From NCBI GenBank assembly GCA_963971425.1, contig OZ020523.1:10288867-10352866 (forward strand): a stretch of DNA of 64,000 nucleotides, given 5' to 3'. Both the position numbers and the translations under genes were made by a program. Positions 35,521-47,587 of the stretch are shown here, one piece after another. Each line of letters starts with the position of its first letter. Within the stretch, counting starts at the first letter, position 1. The notes under the pieces were generated by a model that saw nothing but the letters and a program-made list of their open reading frames with translations, was not told where the DNA came from and searched no databases. This DNA is from Bryoerythrophyllum caledonicum. Its lineage: Eukaryota; Streptophyta; Bryopsida; Pottiales; Pottiaceae.

Positions 35521-38500
35521 ATGGCTGACCAAACCGAGGAGACTTGGCGCCAGAGAAAGACACGACTTCAACGCGATTGACGTCGACGTCAGACATTGGC
35601 TCGGAGAGAGGAACGTCAACAACAGCGTGCAACACGCCAAGAGGGCAATGCACGTAATGTCCGTGAAGCCGATCGCCAACGCCAAGCCACAAGTCGTGCT
35701 CAAATGATCGACAAAGCGCGAAATACCTAGCAACAGACAGTTCGCGAAGCCTACGCTGAGGCAAGAGCGGCACGCACAGTCGAAGAAAGTCTTGGAGATC
35801 TCCTACTACACCGTGGGGCACCTGTAGCTCCGCATGCGACAATACCCAAAGAGGTGAGAGGAGAGATTCGCAGGAATGATTGAGCTACGCGTGCTGAACA
35901 AAGGGCGGATGTCACCAATCGGCTCCCACAAACGCGGCGTGATTTTGATGGCAGCAACAAATGCCTACGCCACAAACTAAATCGGATGGAGGTGCGATGT
36001 GACCATTGTAACGCTTTACATTAGATCGAGGATCGGATGACGGGTTCGTCACAAGTACGTCCGGGCTACACCACATGCTATTGTTGCGGGAAGGTCCAAA
36101 TGCCCCCATTGGCGCCACCACCGCCAACGCTGCGTCGTCTACTGGAAGGCCAGACACATGAGGCCAAACCGTTCTGTGAGCGCATACGAATGTACAACAA
36201 TGCGTTTGCATTCACTTCGGTAGGCGCAAGGATTCAGGACGACATGGCACACAGTGGCGTATACAACTACAGATTGCACGGAAAGTTTTACCATCTCATT
36301 GAAAGCCTCCTTCCCAACGAGGGCGAGACACCAAAGTTTGCCCAAATCTACATCCATCATCCACAGATGCAGATTATCCGGCGCCTTGCCTTTGCAGACC
36401 AGCTTGACGCCAACATCATGGAAGAGCTACAACAGATGCTGCAAGAGCACAACTCGTACGCTCAGTTGTACAAGAATGCGCGTCAAGGACTGAACACCAA
36501 GCCTGCAACGCTATTGTCGCTTCAATTAGTCACACTACGAGAAAACGATGGGCAGCGGTACGATATGTCAACAGCGGATGAGATCGGAGTCCTCATGGTC
36601 GGAGATGGAACAGATGCGGAAGGAACATCACGCGATATTGTTGTCAAGAAGATTGCCGGTCGGTTACAACTCATTTCTATCCTGCACCCTTCATACATCC
36701 CAATGCACTATGTGCTGCTCTTTCCCAACGGTCATGATGGGTGAGACCCGATTATTGCGTTGGCCGGCTTTAGTTACAACCGCGATTCCAAAGAATTTGT
36801 GGAGAACTCGGAAAGCGAGGCAGAGGCTATTCGCGGGCGAGGCAGATCGAAGCGTGTTTCAACCACTCAGTTCTACGCGTACATCCTCCATGTGTGCAAC
36901 GACAAACATATCTTTCGTGTTGGACACCTGCTTCAGCAGGTAATTGTTGGCAAGTACGCCTGCGCTAAATAGAACCGTCTCAATTTCATCCGCCACAACC
37001 AAGCCAATCTTCATATTGATACTTACAACGGTGCGCAGAATGCACTAGACCAGGGTGACGTCGATGTGGCGCAGATCCGCCAGAAGCTCATTCTTCCATC
37101 GTCATTCACCGGTGGGCCACGCCAGATGGTGTAGTTTTATTAGTATGCAATGGCTATTGTCCGCAACTTCGGTGTCCCCGACCTCTTTTTGACATTCATA
37201 TACAATCGGAAGTGGGAGATCACACGCGAGCTACTTCTAGGCAAAACAACGAGCGACCCGCTAGATTTAGTGAGCCGTGTGTTCAACTTGAAGCTGAAAG
37301 AGCTGCTGAAAGATCTAGAGAAGGGAGTGTTGGGGACGCCGGAAGCAAACGTTTGGGTAGTTGAGTTTCAGAAACGCGGTCTCCCTCATGTCCACATGCT
37401 CCTCATTCTCAACGATCAATCAAAGCTACGGATTCCAGAGGAAATTGACAGCACGGTTTCCGCTTAAATTCCTGACCGTGATACCCATCCGTTGGCATAC
37501 GAGACCGTGACAAGATGCATGATACACGGGCCGTGCGGTGCAGCATACCGGTACCCTTTGGCACCGTGCATAAAGGACGAAAAATGCACAAAACAATACC
37601 CCCGCCACTTCAACCCAACAACGCAGATGGATGATGATGGATACCCCAAATATCGTCGACGCGACAATGGACGCATATTTGTTGACGCCACGGCAACGCC
37701 ATTGATAACAAGTGGGTGGTGCCACACAATTTGTGGCTATCAACCAAATACAATGCCCACATCAACATTGAGGTAAGATACTTGCCCCAGATGCCTCTCT
37801 AAGGTGTGTAATATTTGTAGCTTACTATTTGTAGTTTATACAGATTTGCTCGACCATCCAAGCTGTCAAGTACCTCTTCAAATACGTCTACAAAGGGCAT
37901 GGTTCCGCTATAGCGGTGCTTCAAGAACCGATTGACGAGGTGAAGCGATATATCAACGTTGGTTATGTGTCGCCTCCGGAGGCCGTTTGGCGACAATTCA
38001 AATTCAGGCTGCAGGCGGGATCGCCGCTAGTTACATGACTACAAATCCACCAGCCAAATGAGCATCGCATTACGTTCAACGCCGGCGAGCCACTTGCCGA
38101 GGTCATTTCCTGCGCGGCAGATTACAAGACAAGCTTGACAGAGTTTTTGGTCATCAACCAGACCGATCCGCTTGCTCGCCGGACGCTTTACCAGGACATG
38201 CCCAAGTACTTCGCGTGGAATGTTTTACAAAAGAAGTGGAAGCGGCGTCAGACGAGAACGGCAATCGGACGGATGTATTGTGTTGGGCCGTCGGACGGTG
38301 AGCGGTTCATTGCACGAACCCTTTTGGGGGTGGTGAAGGAAGCCACGTCCTTCGAGAATCTACGGACCGTTGACAGGCGTATCCACGATACCTTCAAGGT
38401 TGCTTGCGTTGCACGCGGTCTGTATGAGACAGACAAGAAGTGGGACCAGTGCATGACATAGGCGGCAAGAATGCAGACCGAAGCGCACCTACGCTCATTG

Positions 38501-41500
38501 TTCGTCACAATCCTCACACACCGCCTTCCAACAGCTCCGCTACAGCTTTGGGAACGACACAACGTCCACATGGCCGACGATTGCGCACACTGGCTTTGTC
38601 AGCGTGGGATTGCGCAGACAAATGAGAATCAGATAAGGAGGAGGTACCCATACCCGACAAGTTAAGGCGATTGGCACAGTATCAGTAAGATTACAAGTTG
38701 GGAGAAATTTTTTGAAGGAAGGGAAATAAGGTTCATGAAGACTGAGCATTTTTTGAAATTTTTTTTAGCAAAATTGAAATTACTACAAATTTTTAAGGTG
38801 AAAAGTTGGTCCGAATGGGTAACCAACATATAGCTTCACCAATAACCAATAACATGAAGAGCAATTCTGGAACACAAGTCCACTAATACCCGTGATAGGA
38901 GATCATTAATTTCAGCTAAACCTACTCCCTGGAAATTAAAAAGAAGGGAACTAAAAACCTCTAAGCAAGAACCTTCATGCGAGCAAGGAGTGGCTCACAG
39001 CCTGTGCAGAGATAAACAAAAGGCCATGACCGCATGGACCGCATGTCGTGCTGTATCACCCCAATTTTGGCTTGCATCACTCCGACTTCCAACCTGGCCG
39101 GCCTGTTGAAGGTGAGGCACCCAAGCCCGCGCTTTTCCTCCAACGGCCCTCTGACTCACTCTCGCTCTCCCGCTCGCTGCTCTCGCGCCTGGAGCTCTGA
39201 GACTGATGGTGATCCCCATTGTGGCACACGAAATGTAGGGTGGAAATTTTGCACAGGCGTTGGCTGTAGAATTGGTTGTGATGGGTGGGTTGGCATCGTC
39301 GATATCATTGGGCCACCAAATTGGTTGTGCAGGAGGCGTGCGTCCATGTAGAATTGTTGATGCATCTGGGGCGATGGTGGTGTAAAGGTCGCAAACTGAT
39401 TGGGGATTCCACCTGGAGCGAAGGTGAAGTCCCTGCGCCACGGCTCCGACGCATGGCCGCTCTCCTCCCCAGCGCTCCCGCTTGCGTGCGCTTCCTCCGA
39501 GCTCCCGACTTGCTGGCCCTGTGCTGTCGCCGTTGCCCTCCCGCCGCGACGACGCGGGCCGACTCGCTCTGCAGCCAGCCTGGCTTTCTCTGCAGCTTTC
39601 ATGGCACGCGTCGCTGCGACCTGAGCAGCGCGCTCAGTTCGCATGCGCAGCGCCAGTTCCTTCTCGGCGTTTCTCTGCTCGCGCGCTGCAGCTGTTTCCA
39701 GCGCCCTCGCCTCCTTCTCGAGCGCCTTCCTATGCTTCGCGGCCTCTTTCTCCTCACGTACCCTCTCTTTCTCTTGTGCTGCTAAATCTTTTGCCTCTTT
39801 TTGTCTTTCAACTGCCGCTGCATACTCATCCGAGGTCAATATCTTGGACTGTGTGAAATCCAGGATGGGATCGCGCCTTCGGGGATTTGCACGGGCAGCA
39901 ATGGTGGGCAACGTCAGGAATCGAGTGATCGACTCGGGCTCCCCCTCATCGAGCTCCAGCCTCGCCAATTCGTTGGCGACTTCTTCGTCAGTGTGATCCG
40001 GCGCCACAAAAAAATGTGCCGCAGTTGAGTCGGGGACTTCGTCGAACTCTGCCTCCATCGACTGGGAGCTCGCAGCCTCTAACGGTACGTCGAAGTCTCC
40101 CGTCCTTTGCGGCCCTGACTGTGGTTGCTCCGTAGGACCTCCGCCCTCTGCCGTTTCCTCTCCGACTTGTGCAGTACCTGTCTCGTAGAATATTTCTGAC
40201 GGTGTGAGATGTCTGTTCATGGCTGCAGGGTTGATGGGACATATACCTGTGCCGCGGAAGCCGCTCAGAATGTTGCTCGAGGTGAGAGCTTTTCGCAACC
40301 CCAGAGAAACCCACTGCGCTAGAGTAGTCTTGTTTGTTGGTTGAGACATGTTTCGAGATGTCCAATAATCTCGGTAGGCTCTGAAATGTAGCTTGAATGG
40401 CTTGAAGATACTAACGTCAAGTGGGTGCATGGCGTGCGATGTGTGCGCAGGTAGCGTGAGAATGTCCAGCCCTGGCGCACGAGCCTCTCTAACGACATCG
40501 AGGGTCACATGCGAATTATGCCCGTCAAGAATTAAGAGGTGCCTGCGTTCTTGCGAAATACCGCCCTGTCCTTGCACACTCTCAATGAAGTGGGACAACC
40601 ACGCACTAAACAGGTACGTAGTCATCCAAGCCCGGGGCTGCATTGCCATCGTAGCCCCGGGCTCGCACCTTTCAATGTAGTTCTGCCTGAACCTTGTGCC
40701 CCGGAAAACGTAGAAAGATGGAATAGCTGACCCCCCTGCGTTTATGCAAACTAGGACAGACAGCCACTCTCTCTGATCCGGTACGATTGAATGAACATGC
40801 CGTGCGCCTCTGCGAGCGATGACTACACCCCCACCATTGCGCCCCGCTTGCGCCCCCGACTCATCACAGTTCCAGATTTGATCTGGACTGTAATTGTGCA
40901 AGGTACATAGACTTTCCAAATTGTCATAGAAACTTTTGACGTTAGCAGCACACAATCCCTTTGCCCGTGCGGTTTCTAGAGCCTGTGCTACTCGTAACGT
41001 GAGCTCTGGGTGGCGGCGCTTCCACCAGCGCATCCAGCCCTGGCCCGGGATACCATTGCGGAAGGGTGTCGGCCTGGACTTGGTTATGTCGTAGACCTTC
41101 AACTTTAATGCCGTGGGTGTAAGGCCTAGTCCCAATTCACACATCCGTATGCAGTAATCGACTAACTGTTGCTCCTCAGCTGGACTTAAAACTGCAGCAG
41201 GTCCTCTCTTTCTAGTCCTCCTGATGCCATAACACCACTCTCGAAATGTGGAATAAGGTATGTGATACATATCAGATGCTTTTTTCATGCTCATACCTCC
41301 ATCTACGCATGCCATTGCTTCTCTAAGTTGGCTGCTCGTCCATGGTCTCTCACGTCTTGTGCTACTGCTGCTGCCACCTCTTTGCCGTCCCTCACGAGCT
41401 CCACGGGGTTGTGATGGCTGTGTACCGGGGCTTTGAAGGATAGCCCGAAATGCCGAGGGCTGTGTAGGAGAGTCGGAGTCCAGGGCGGTGATGTCCTCGA

Positions 41501-44077
41501 TGGAGTGCCCCTGTGACTGCCGAACCGCTCCCGTCCTTGCTGCTCTCGTCGACCTCCTCAGCGGAGCCCCACGTGAGACCACCCCGCTGGTGAAGAGGTG
41601 AACGCCTCCGACGTTCCTGTACAGCCCAGGGCCCGCTGCTGATCGGCCAGGCTGCTGAGACAGTCCCCTTGCTTGGACGCCATCGGAGCCACCCCGTGCT
41701 CTTTCACCTGCTGAGCCTCTCCGTGCTTGCAGACTTGCTGTGCCGCTGGAGTCTCCACGCTGCCTCTGCCGGCTTTGCATGACCATGTTCAGTTGGCCGT
41801 AGTCCATCATCTGGTTCCCTTCGGCCTCCCCTTCTTCACTACTACCTCCGTCACTGCCCTCCATGTTCTGATCCTCGTCCTCTAAACCATCCCCACTCTG
41901 GTTATCCTCATCTGACCAAGTTCCCTCATAGTGATCACTAAGTGCTACGGTACCATGCAGTTGAGGTGCCATGATATGCTAGTGAAGGCAGCACTTGTAA
42001 CTATTGAAATTGCACAATAAAACTATGAGAATGTGAGGAAGAAGTGTTTAGAATGATGTGTGGAAAGGTTGCCTCAAACCCGACTTCTTATTGCTTCTTG
42101 CTTGACGTCACAGATTTTTAATTCTGACAAAGATGGAACTAGTATCTGCTAATTCTGCACCAATTTTCAGTTAACATTCATTACCACAACCGAGCCTTCG
42201 ATTTTCTGGAAGTTGTCATTAGGTGAATGCAAACCACCACACCACCACTGCCATCATGGCCACAACAACTCTTCTATTTCCATTTTCTCAGAAACTGAAT
42301 GCTAATCCCGGGTGCAACCATTTCCGCACTGTTCAATTACCCAGCGCTGTCAGTCAGTTTTCCAATATTAAAAAAAAATGTCCACATTGGATCATGACAT
42401 GTGCAACATCCGGGAAGCCTACATGCTGAGCATGGGGAGCCTCTCGGGTATGGGTACCTCCACCTTACGTAGCCTTGCCTTGTACCTCATCAACGATGAC
42501 TTTGCCACCACGATTGGCAAGTCTCTCGCCAACTTTGGCCTACCCAATTCGTCCGTTGCGCTAGACGAGCTTGAGGTTGAAGGCAATCGACTGATCCGTG
42601 ATCAGCTTGAGAACAGCATTCTGGCGCTTCAGGAAAAACTGAGAAGTACGCTATCCACACTAAACGCTGATCAGCGCGCCGCGTTTGACGCAATTCACAG
42701 TGCCCATCAAGTTAGCAAGCCTGATATTTTTTTCATCGACGGCCCTAGAGGAATGGGAAAAATATACTTGAGGAACATGATCCTCTACTCCGTCCGTGCA
42801 AACGGTGACATTGCTCTGGCTATGGCATCCTCTGGAATTGTTGCGCTCTTTCTTGAGAAAGGTTGGACAACGCACTCGAGGTTCAAGATTCACCTCCAAC
42901 TTACACCAACCTCTCAGTGCGCCACCACGCGCCAAATGGACCTTGCAAAGCTCATCCGTCGTACCAAGCTCATTCTCTGGGACGAGGCGCCCATGACACA
43001 CAAGCACGCATTCGAGGAGGTGGACCGATTGCTACGGGATATTATTGGTATTGACCTCCCGTATGGCGGGATCATCTTCGTCATGTGTGGTGGTTTTTGC
43101 CAAGTGCTTCCAATTCTTCCAAAGACGTCACGTCCGCAGATTGCGATGGCCTCCATCAAAGAGTTCCATTTGTGGCCACATGTGCAAACTTTTCGTTTGA
43201 CCATTAACATGCAGACTGGCGCGGACGGTAATAGAGCAAGCGAGGAACTTGGCGGTCGCACTTTTTCCGAATGGCTCATTGCCTAAGGCGAGGATCGCTT
43301 GCCGAGCGCCGACAATGGATACGTGCATTGCCCCCCAAGCATGATTGTTGAACGTGCACCAGCGTTGAACAATGGACAAGACAATGGTTGCGCACGCCTC
43401 ATTGATTGTGTATTCCTAGGTGTCCGCGGCGGATACCAAATTGCCAGCAGTGACTTTCTCAGCAAGCGTGCAATCCTTGCCCTACACAACGGCGGCATTG
43501 CGGGGATCAATGAGGAGATTCTGAAGTTCATCCCTGGTAATGAGCGGACCTATCTAAGCGCAAATTCGATCACGGACGCGGCAGGTGCAGACCTAATCCC
43601 CACCGAGTACCTCAACCGTCTGGACCCCATTGGCTGTCACTTAATGTTGGCACACCGATTATGTTGTTGCAGAACCTCGATCATGCAAACGATTTGTGCA
43701 ATGGCACGCGACTTCTCATCAGGCGGTTTGCACACTGGGTCATTGGAACGAAAGTCATGATAGGCGACCACAAAGGACACATTGCCTTTGTTCCGTGCAT
43801 ATCATTGACAAACGAGGATGTAGGATTGCCATACAAAGTCAAGCGCAAGCAGTTCCCTGTCCGACTTGCATATGCGATGACTATCAACAAATCCCAAGGA
43901 TAGACCCTCAAACACATTGGCATCGATGTCAGTAGAGAGGTGTTTTTTCATGGCCAGTTATATGTTGCATTCTCTTGCGCAACCTTGCCTGCCCACGTAA
44001 ACATTCTTCTGACAGATGACACGTATGGGAATAGTGGGTGCACACACAACGTTGTCTACACAGAAACACTTTATTAA
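35521..44077 (+). pseudogene. Helitron Rep-helicase gene, decayed, interrupted by a pogo-type element
   Basis: The start is ATG 35521 (MADQTEETWRQRKTR), followed by the Arg/Gln-rich N-terminus usual in Helitrons. Rep landmarks include ILHPSYIPMHYVLLFPNG, the HUH motif in QKRGLPHVHMLLIL near 37370-37400, and the tyrosine motif KYLFKYVYKG near 37870. The helicase part (42378-44077) has a Walker A reading GPRGMGKIYL (mutated from GPGGTGKT), ILWDEAPM as Walker B, and the C-terminal VRLAYAMTINKSQG and HGQLYVAFS. These would nick, unwind and roll out the element for rolling-circle transposition. Many in-frame stops are present, typically TAG for Gln and TGA for Arg, plus a frame change near 43640. 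Between about 38670 and 42380 the gene is displaced by foreign DNA carrying another transposase. Confidence 0.88.
39156..41972 (-). CDS. Intact pogo/Tigger-type transposase (938 aa)
   Basis: One uninterrupted frame runs from ATG 41972 to the stop ending at 39156. Residues 1-215 are acidic, Ser/Gly/Arg-rich and probably disordered. At about 215-250 is a psq-type helix-turn-helix (MKKASDMYHIPYSTFREW), then a CENP-B-like second DNA-binding module (about 260-330). The DDE_1 catalytic core has aspartates in IWNCDESG (about 370), LLILDGHNSH (about 483) and MHPLDVSIFKPFK (about 519), giving DD35D spacing typical of pogo/Tigger. The tail (about 700-850) is a long Lys/Glu/Ala/Arg coiled coil. It would cut and reinsert an element with a TA target site. 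It sits inside, and antisense to, the decayed Helitron gene and has none of the TAG decay seen there, so it is a later arrival. Terminal inverted repeats were not found by eye. A domesticated or still mobile gene are both possible. Confidence 0.88.
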   Translation of the reverse strand: MAPQLHGTVALSDHYEGTWSDEDNQSGDGLEDEDQNMEGSDGGSSEEGEAEGNQMMDYGQLNMVMQSRQRQRGDSSGTASLQARRGSAGERARGGSDGVQARGLSQQPGRSAAGPGLYRNVGGVHLFTSGVVSRGAPLRRSTRAARTGAVRQSQGHSIEDITALDSDSPTQPSAFRAILQSPGTQPSQPRGAREGRQRGGSSSSTRRERPWTSSQLREAMACVDGGMSMKKASDMYHIPYSTFREWCYGIRRTRKRGPAAVLSPAEEQQLVDYCIRMCELGLGLTPTALKLKVYDITKSRPTPFRNGIPGQGWMRWWKRRHPELTLRVAQALETARAKGLCAANVKSFYDNLESLCTLHNYSPDQIWNCDESGAQAGRNGGGVVIARRGARHVHSIVPDQREWLSVLVCINAGGSAIPSFYVFRGTRFRQNYIERCEPGATMAMQPRAWMTTYLFSAWLSHFIESVQGQGGISQERRHLLILDGHNSHVTLDVVREARAPGLDILTLPAHTSHAMHPLDVSIFKPFKLHFRAYRDYWTSRNMSQPTNKTTLAQWVSLGLRKALTSSNILSGFRGTGICPINPAAMNRHLTPSEIFYETGTAQVGEETAEGGGPTEQPQSGPQRTGDFDVPLEAASSQSMEAEFDEVPDSTAAHFFVAPDHTDEEVANELARLELDEGEPESITRFLTLPTIAARANPRRRDPILDFTQSKILTSDEYAAAVERQKEAKDLAAQEKERVREEKEAAKHRKALEKEARALETAAAREQRNAEKELALRMRTERAAQVAATRAMKAAEKARLAAERVGPRRRGGRATATAQGQQVGSSEEAHASGSAGEESGHASEPWRRDFTFAPGGIPNQFATFTPPSPQMHQQFYMDARLLHNQFGGPMISTMPTHPSQPILQPTPVQNFHPTFRVPQWGSPSVSELQAREQRAGERE

Positions 44078-44088
44078 TAAGCGTGTCG

Positions 44089-44119
44089 CCCTCGTTGGTA
44101 CAACGGGTATATAACCTAG
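44089..44119 (+). mobile_element. Helitron 3' terminus (hairpin plus CTAG)
   Basis: A short hairpin CGTTG-GTA-CAACG (44093-44105), extendable by flanking CC/GG, is followed 8-10 bases later by CTAG (44116-44119) and a T. This is the standard Helitron 3' end (CTRR, insertion before T). It lies 40 bp after the helicase stop codon. A matching 5' end (A followed by TC) could be 33180, where TCTATCTATATC begins, making the element about 10.9 kb; that assignment is uncertain. Confidence 0.8.
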
Positions 44120-44149
44120 TAATACTATAAAATAAGCATTGAAAAGTAA

Positions 44150-44316
44150 AAGTACAAAAATAAAGTAAAATAAAAGTTGCAAAGTAAAAGTATCTAAAAA
44201 TAAAAGCCTCAAGGTAAAAGCACAAAATCTTCACATAACGTGGATAAGCTTGACTACAAGCACGCACAAACGGACAAACAAACGGACGGGCGGAAACCAA
44301 TTATTAATATAGATTA
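44150..44316 (+). repeat. Repeat tail, copy 2
   Basis: It matches 32668-32806 (AAAAGCCTC, GATAAGCTTGAC, GCACGCAC, GGAAACCAATT, ATTAATATAGATT). It lies just outside the Helitron 3' terminus, so it is either host sequence of that insertion or a second element. Confidence 0.65.
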
Positions 44317-44319
44317 AGG

Positions 44320-46490
44320 ACGAAGCTTATGACTGTGGCATTGATCCCAATTTTCATTCTACGAGGTGCTCTAATTTTTCATTCAATGAGTGGAATTTTT
44401 TATTAATTCTTTTAGAGATGAGATTCTATGTCTTATTTATGTCACAAAAATCATAGATTTTTTTGGTAAGAATTTGGAATTCTTGTAATTTTCTGAAGAA
44501 GAAGTGAAGAAAATACAAAGTATGCTTAAACGTCCACCAAAGGTATACATTACAGTGCCAAAATTTGTGGTATAAATGAAACTTTTGTATTTAGCTAAAA
44601 TTAGAATATTAGTCAACCATGGTTATAGACCAAAAGTTCATTTTGCTAAAACTTATTTAGTTTTACGTATTTTTCAAATTTTAAAATTGGAATAGAGACT
44701 GGACTTCATAAGCTTCAGTTCATTGGTTGAAATTTGATTCAAAACAAATTGTTTTAGTAGATGGAATTTTGGTTTAGAGCTAATGCTAGAAGTTTATAAA
44801 ATTCACTACATTGAAATTCATGTCACAAACATTTTGGTAATTAAATGTTTCTTTCCCAGTTCTAGTACCCACGCCGTGGTCACTTTTATAAATAAATAAC
44901 TCAAAATAGATGTCAAAATTTTTGGAAATTCAAAAGATTTATCCAAGTGATACCCATGTAATGCCAAGGTGATACATGAGTAATATTATCTAGGTGAACT
45001 GTTTTGTCCGAACCACTATGTACAAAAAAGAATCTTTTGGCAGAAAGGTGCCAAAAGTGACCACTAGATATGGTAGTCTACATAACCCTTTTAACACCTA
45101 CAAGGCCTTGGCAAGGTCATTTTTTGTGCTTTTGGTATTATTACTTTCACCACAGTTGTCTGTTGTCGTGGCATTACTCACAATGCATTTGGAGCTCTAA
45201 GAGAGCTTTCCAAAGCATCTCTCGGATCTCTAATCAATGCAGGCATTGACAAACTACAATAATTTCTGTGAAGTGCAGTTGCTTTGAAATGTACACGTTG
45301 TGTAAATGATATTCTGCATAATCAATTACCTTTGTAGATTCTCCCAATGCCTCCTAGTCCACTTCGGGAATAAAGGATTAACTCCTTTCGGACCAAGTAT
45401 TTGTTCCAAGGACAAATTTTTTGCTTTGATTGCAATCTTCATGGTCAAAATTCATACAAGTTGAGAAGATCCTACAATTACATTCTCCAAAACTTCATCT
45501 AGGTAGTTTCTAATTGATGGAGTAAAGATTCTTCTTGAATGCCTTCATCCTTTAGTGGTTAACTCTTTAAGGCCTAATATCCATTTTTTTGGGTCATGTA
45601 CAGTCATTGCAAATTATATCAAACACAATTGTAGTAAAAAAATCGTTTTTAAATGATTAATGTTTACATACAATAGAATCCTTAACTATATCACAAAAAA
45701 ATCAACATCGTATAAGACATATTTCTATGGCATAGATATGACGTTCCAAATATATGGCATCTTTAGCTTTGACCAAAGTCCTTCAAAGCCAAAGGTTAAA
45801 GTTGTAAAGCTTGTAAATCACATGTAATTGGTAAATAGGCTTCTTTGCAACAATGTTTCTAACTCTGTGTTTAGAATTCCTTGATTGTTTCTCACCAAAA
45901 ACGCACCAAATTTACTCAGTACAGTGAAAAGAGTGGAAAAGGAAAAGAAAGTCATTATTTCAATCTATAACCATAAGATCTTAACCCTTACACGTCAAAT
46001 GGTGCCACCGAGGCCACATTATTCTACATGTATAGTGCTCTATTTGAACTTGATAAGATTTAAATATTAAAATGACCTCCAAATGAAAGATGTTAGTTGA
46101 AGAACGTTCAATCCAAAGGTGTAAGTCTTGCTATACATTGTCCATATTCTAAGGGATATAACACTTGCTTGTATATACAAAAGTTCTAAATTTGATACCA
46201 TCATGATTTGTGTGATTCAAGTTTTTTCCACACCAAGTTTAGAGATATTAGAAGTAAATCATTTTCCAAAAGATTATGCAATGATGAGATATTAAAAAAT
46301 CACCTAACCACATTTTGATTATTGATAGATTTATTCTTTTGTAAATCCAAATGGTCATAGCTACTTCTTGAAGCCAAAAATAAATAAAATGATAAAAGCA
46401 ACAAGATCTCTAATTTTGATGAGGAAATGAAATTTGTTTATTGCACCTTCCCCCCAAAAACGGTGAATAAACTTTCATTTGTCTTGGAAT
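44320..46490. other. AT-rich intergenic DNA, no gene recognised
   Basis: Both strands have only short frames. The stretch contains the TTAA-flanked MITE at 45383-45558. Near 44945-44990 is a short run of GGTGATAC/GTAATGCC-type motifs also met near 32400-32590 and 58230-58320. Confidence 0.6.
45383..45558 (+). mobile_element. TTAA-flanked MITE, copy of a two-member family
   Basis: The element starts CTCCTTTCGGACCAAG, and TTAA lies outside both ends (45379-45382 and 45559-45562). Its interior (TTTGATTGCAATC, GATGGAGTAAAGATTC, GAATGCC) matches the reverse complement of 50898-51098. The terminal bases and TTAA site suggest a piggyBac-type origin. Confidence 0.6.
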
Positions 46491-46499
46491 AAAAGCTTT

Positions 46500-47180
46500 A
46501 CTCTTCTCTACAAGATGTAAGATACTTGTAGAGAAGAGTAAAGGGTGTACCAATCGATATACCAACCGTAAGGGTTGAGTCTAAAAATTTAACGGAGGAA
46601 TGGACCTTTTCAGCAGGAACTTGAAGGAAAGTAATGGCTAATTTGGTGAGAAGGGTCGAAGCTCTCACCAGGTCTCTGATGCTCGTGTGGCCATCCATGA
46701 CCAGCGCTTCCTTCGCGTCACTCCACTTCAACTACGAAGCAGTAGAGATCTGCACATACCTGAGTAGGTAACAAGTCCACTTGGAACCTGCTCCAGTGCA
46801 GCTCCTGCAGCTCATGATCGGTAACGTGCAGGTGGAATCAATGCAGTTGCTTTTCAGCGTCTTCTCTTCAATGTTCGTAGCAGCTCCCTCGCCTGCTCCT
46901 GAGTGAATTGCCTTCCAGCCCCTGACATCATAGCTGTTTCATGTGTCCCGAATCAGGCCACTGACACAAAGCTAACAATGATTTGTACAAACAGCATTTG
47001 TGCAGACGGCAAAGAAAAAGCGGCTTTCGAGTACTTCATGCCGATATTCACAAGTGGGCATGGCTACTCTGGCTCTCATGCTACCAGCGTTCATTGTACT
47101 TGGGTGAGAGGTTTTGGATCAATCCGTCCTTCCAGCCTGCACCGGTGGAGCTGGATCTCCTTCTGCACACATGAATAACT
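46500..47180 (-). other. Possible minus-strand gene fragments, not assigned
   Basis: A 77-residue frame (46498-46731: MKWSDAKEALVMDGHTSIRD) and a Cys-rich open stretch around 46745-46910 (SNCIDSTCTLPIMSCRSCTG) are on the minus strand. A related STGAGWKDG segment lies near 47130. The composition suggests exons of a small Cys-rich secreted-type protein, but no complete model or family could be supported. They could be remnants of an older gene duplicate. Confidence 0.25.
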
Positions 47181-47587
47181 CAAGTCATAAATCTGTAAGA
47201 ACTGGTGCAATAGTTCTCAGACGGGCACAGGACATGAATCCAGACGGATTTCAGTCGAGGAAGCAAGGTCAAGATCACTAGATAATATTGTATTTATTGA
47301 TCGTCGACGAGATAGGAGCAAACAAAAATGCTGCAAAATTTCAACAAGGGGCATGCTCGAACACTACAATGAGCAGATACCTCGTCAACATCAAGATCTA
47401 CGGAATAAATGAATTGCTGCTGAGCTATCACTGGACCATTCTCTACTAGGGTTAAATCCCTCTCCACAAAACGAAACTGATACACTGAGAGTTTGTTCGG
47501 TCAGGATATAGAAAAATGCTCTGATAAATCATGTGAGGCTCCATCGAATGCTTATCTGATGAGGCTTATTCGGCCACAACGACGACC

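Noticed and set aside
39285-40680. Plus-strand frames inside the pogo transposase gene
   Set aside because: They are complementary shadows of a conserved 938-residue frame.
38660-42215. Terminal inverted repeats for the pogo-type element
   Set aside because: The best pairing found by eye (around 38685-38710 and 42190-42212) needs several gaps and mismatches, so no boundary is claimed.
42200-42430. Short frame beginning MATTTLLFPFSQKLN, resembling a plastid transit peptide
   Set aside because: It is isolated, stops quickly, and lies in the flank of the pogo-type insertion with no downstream exon.
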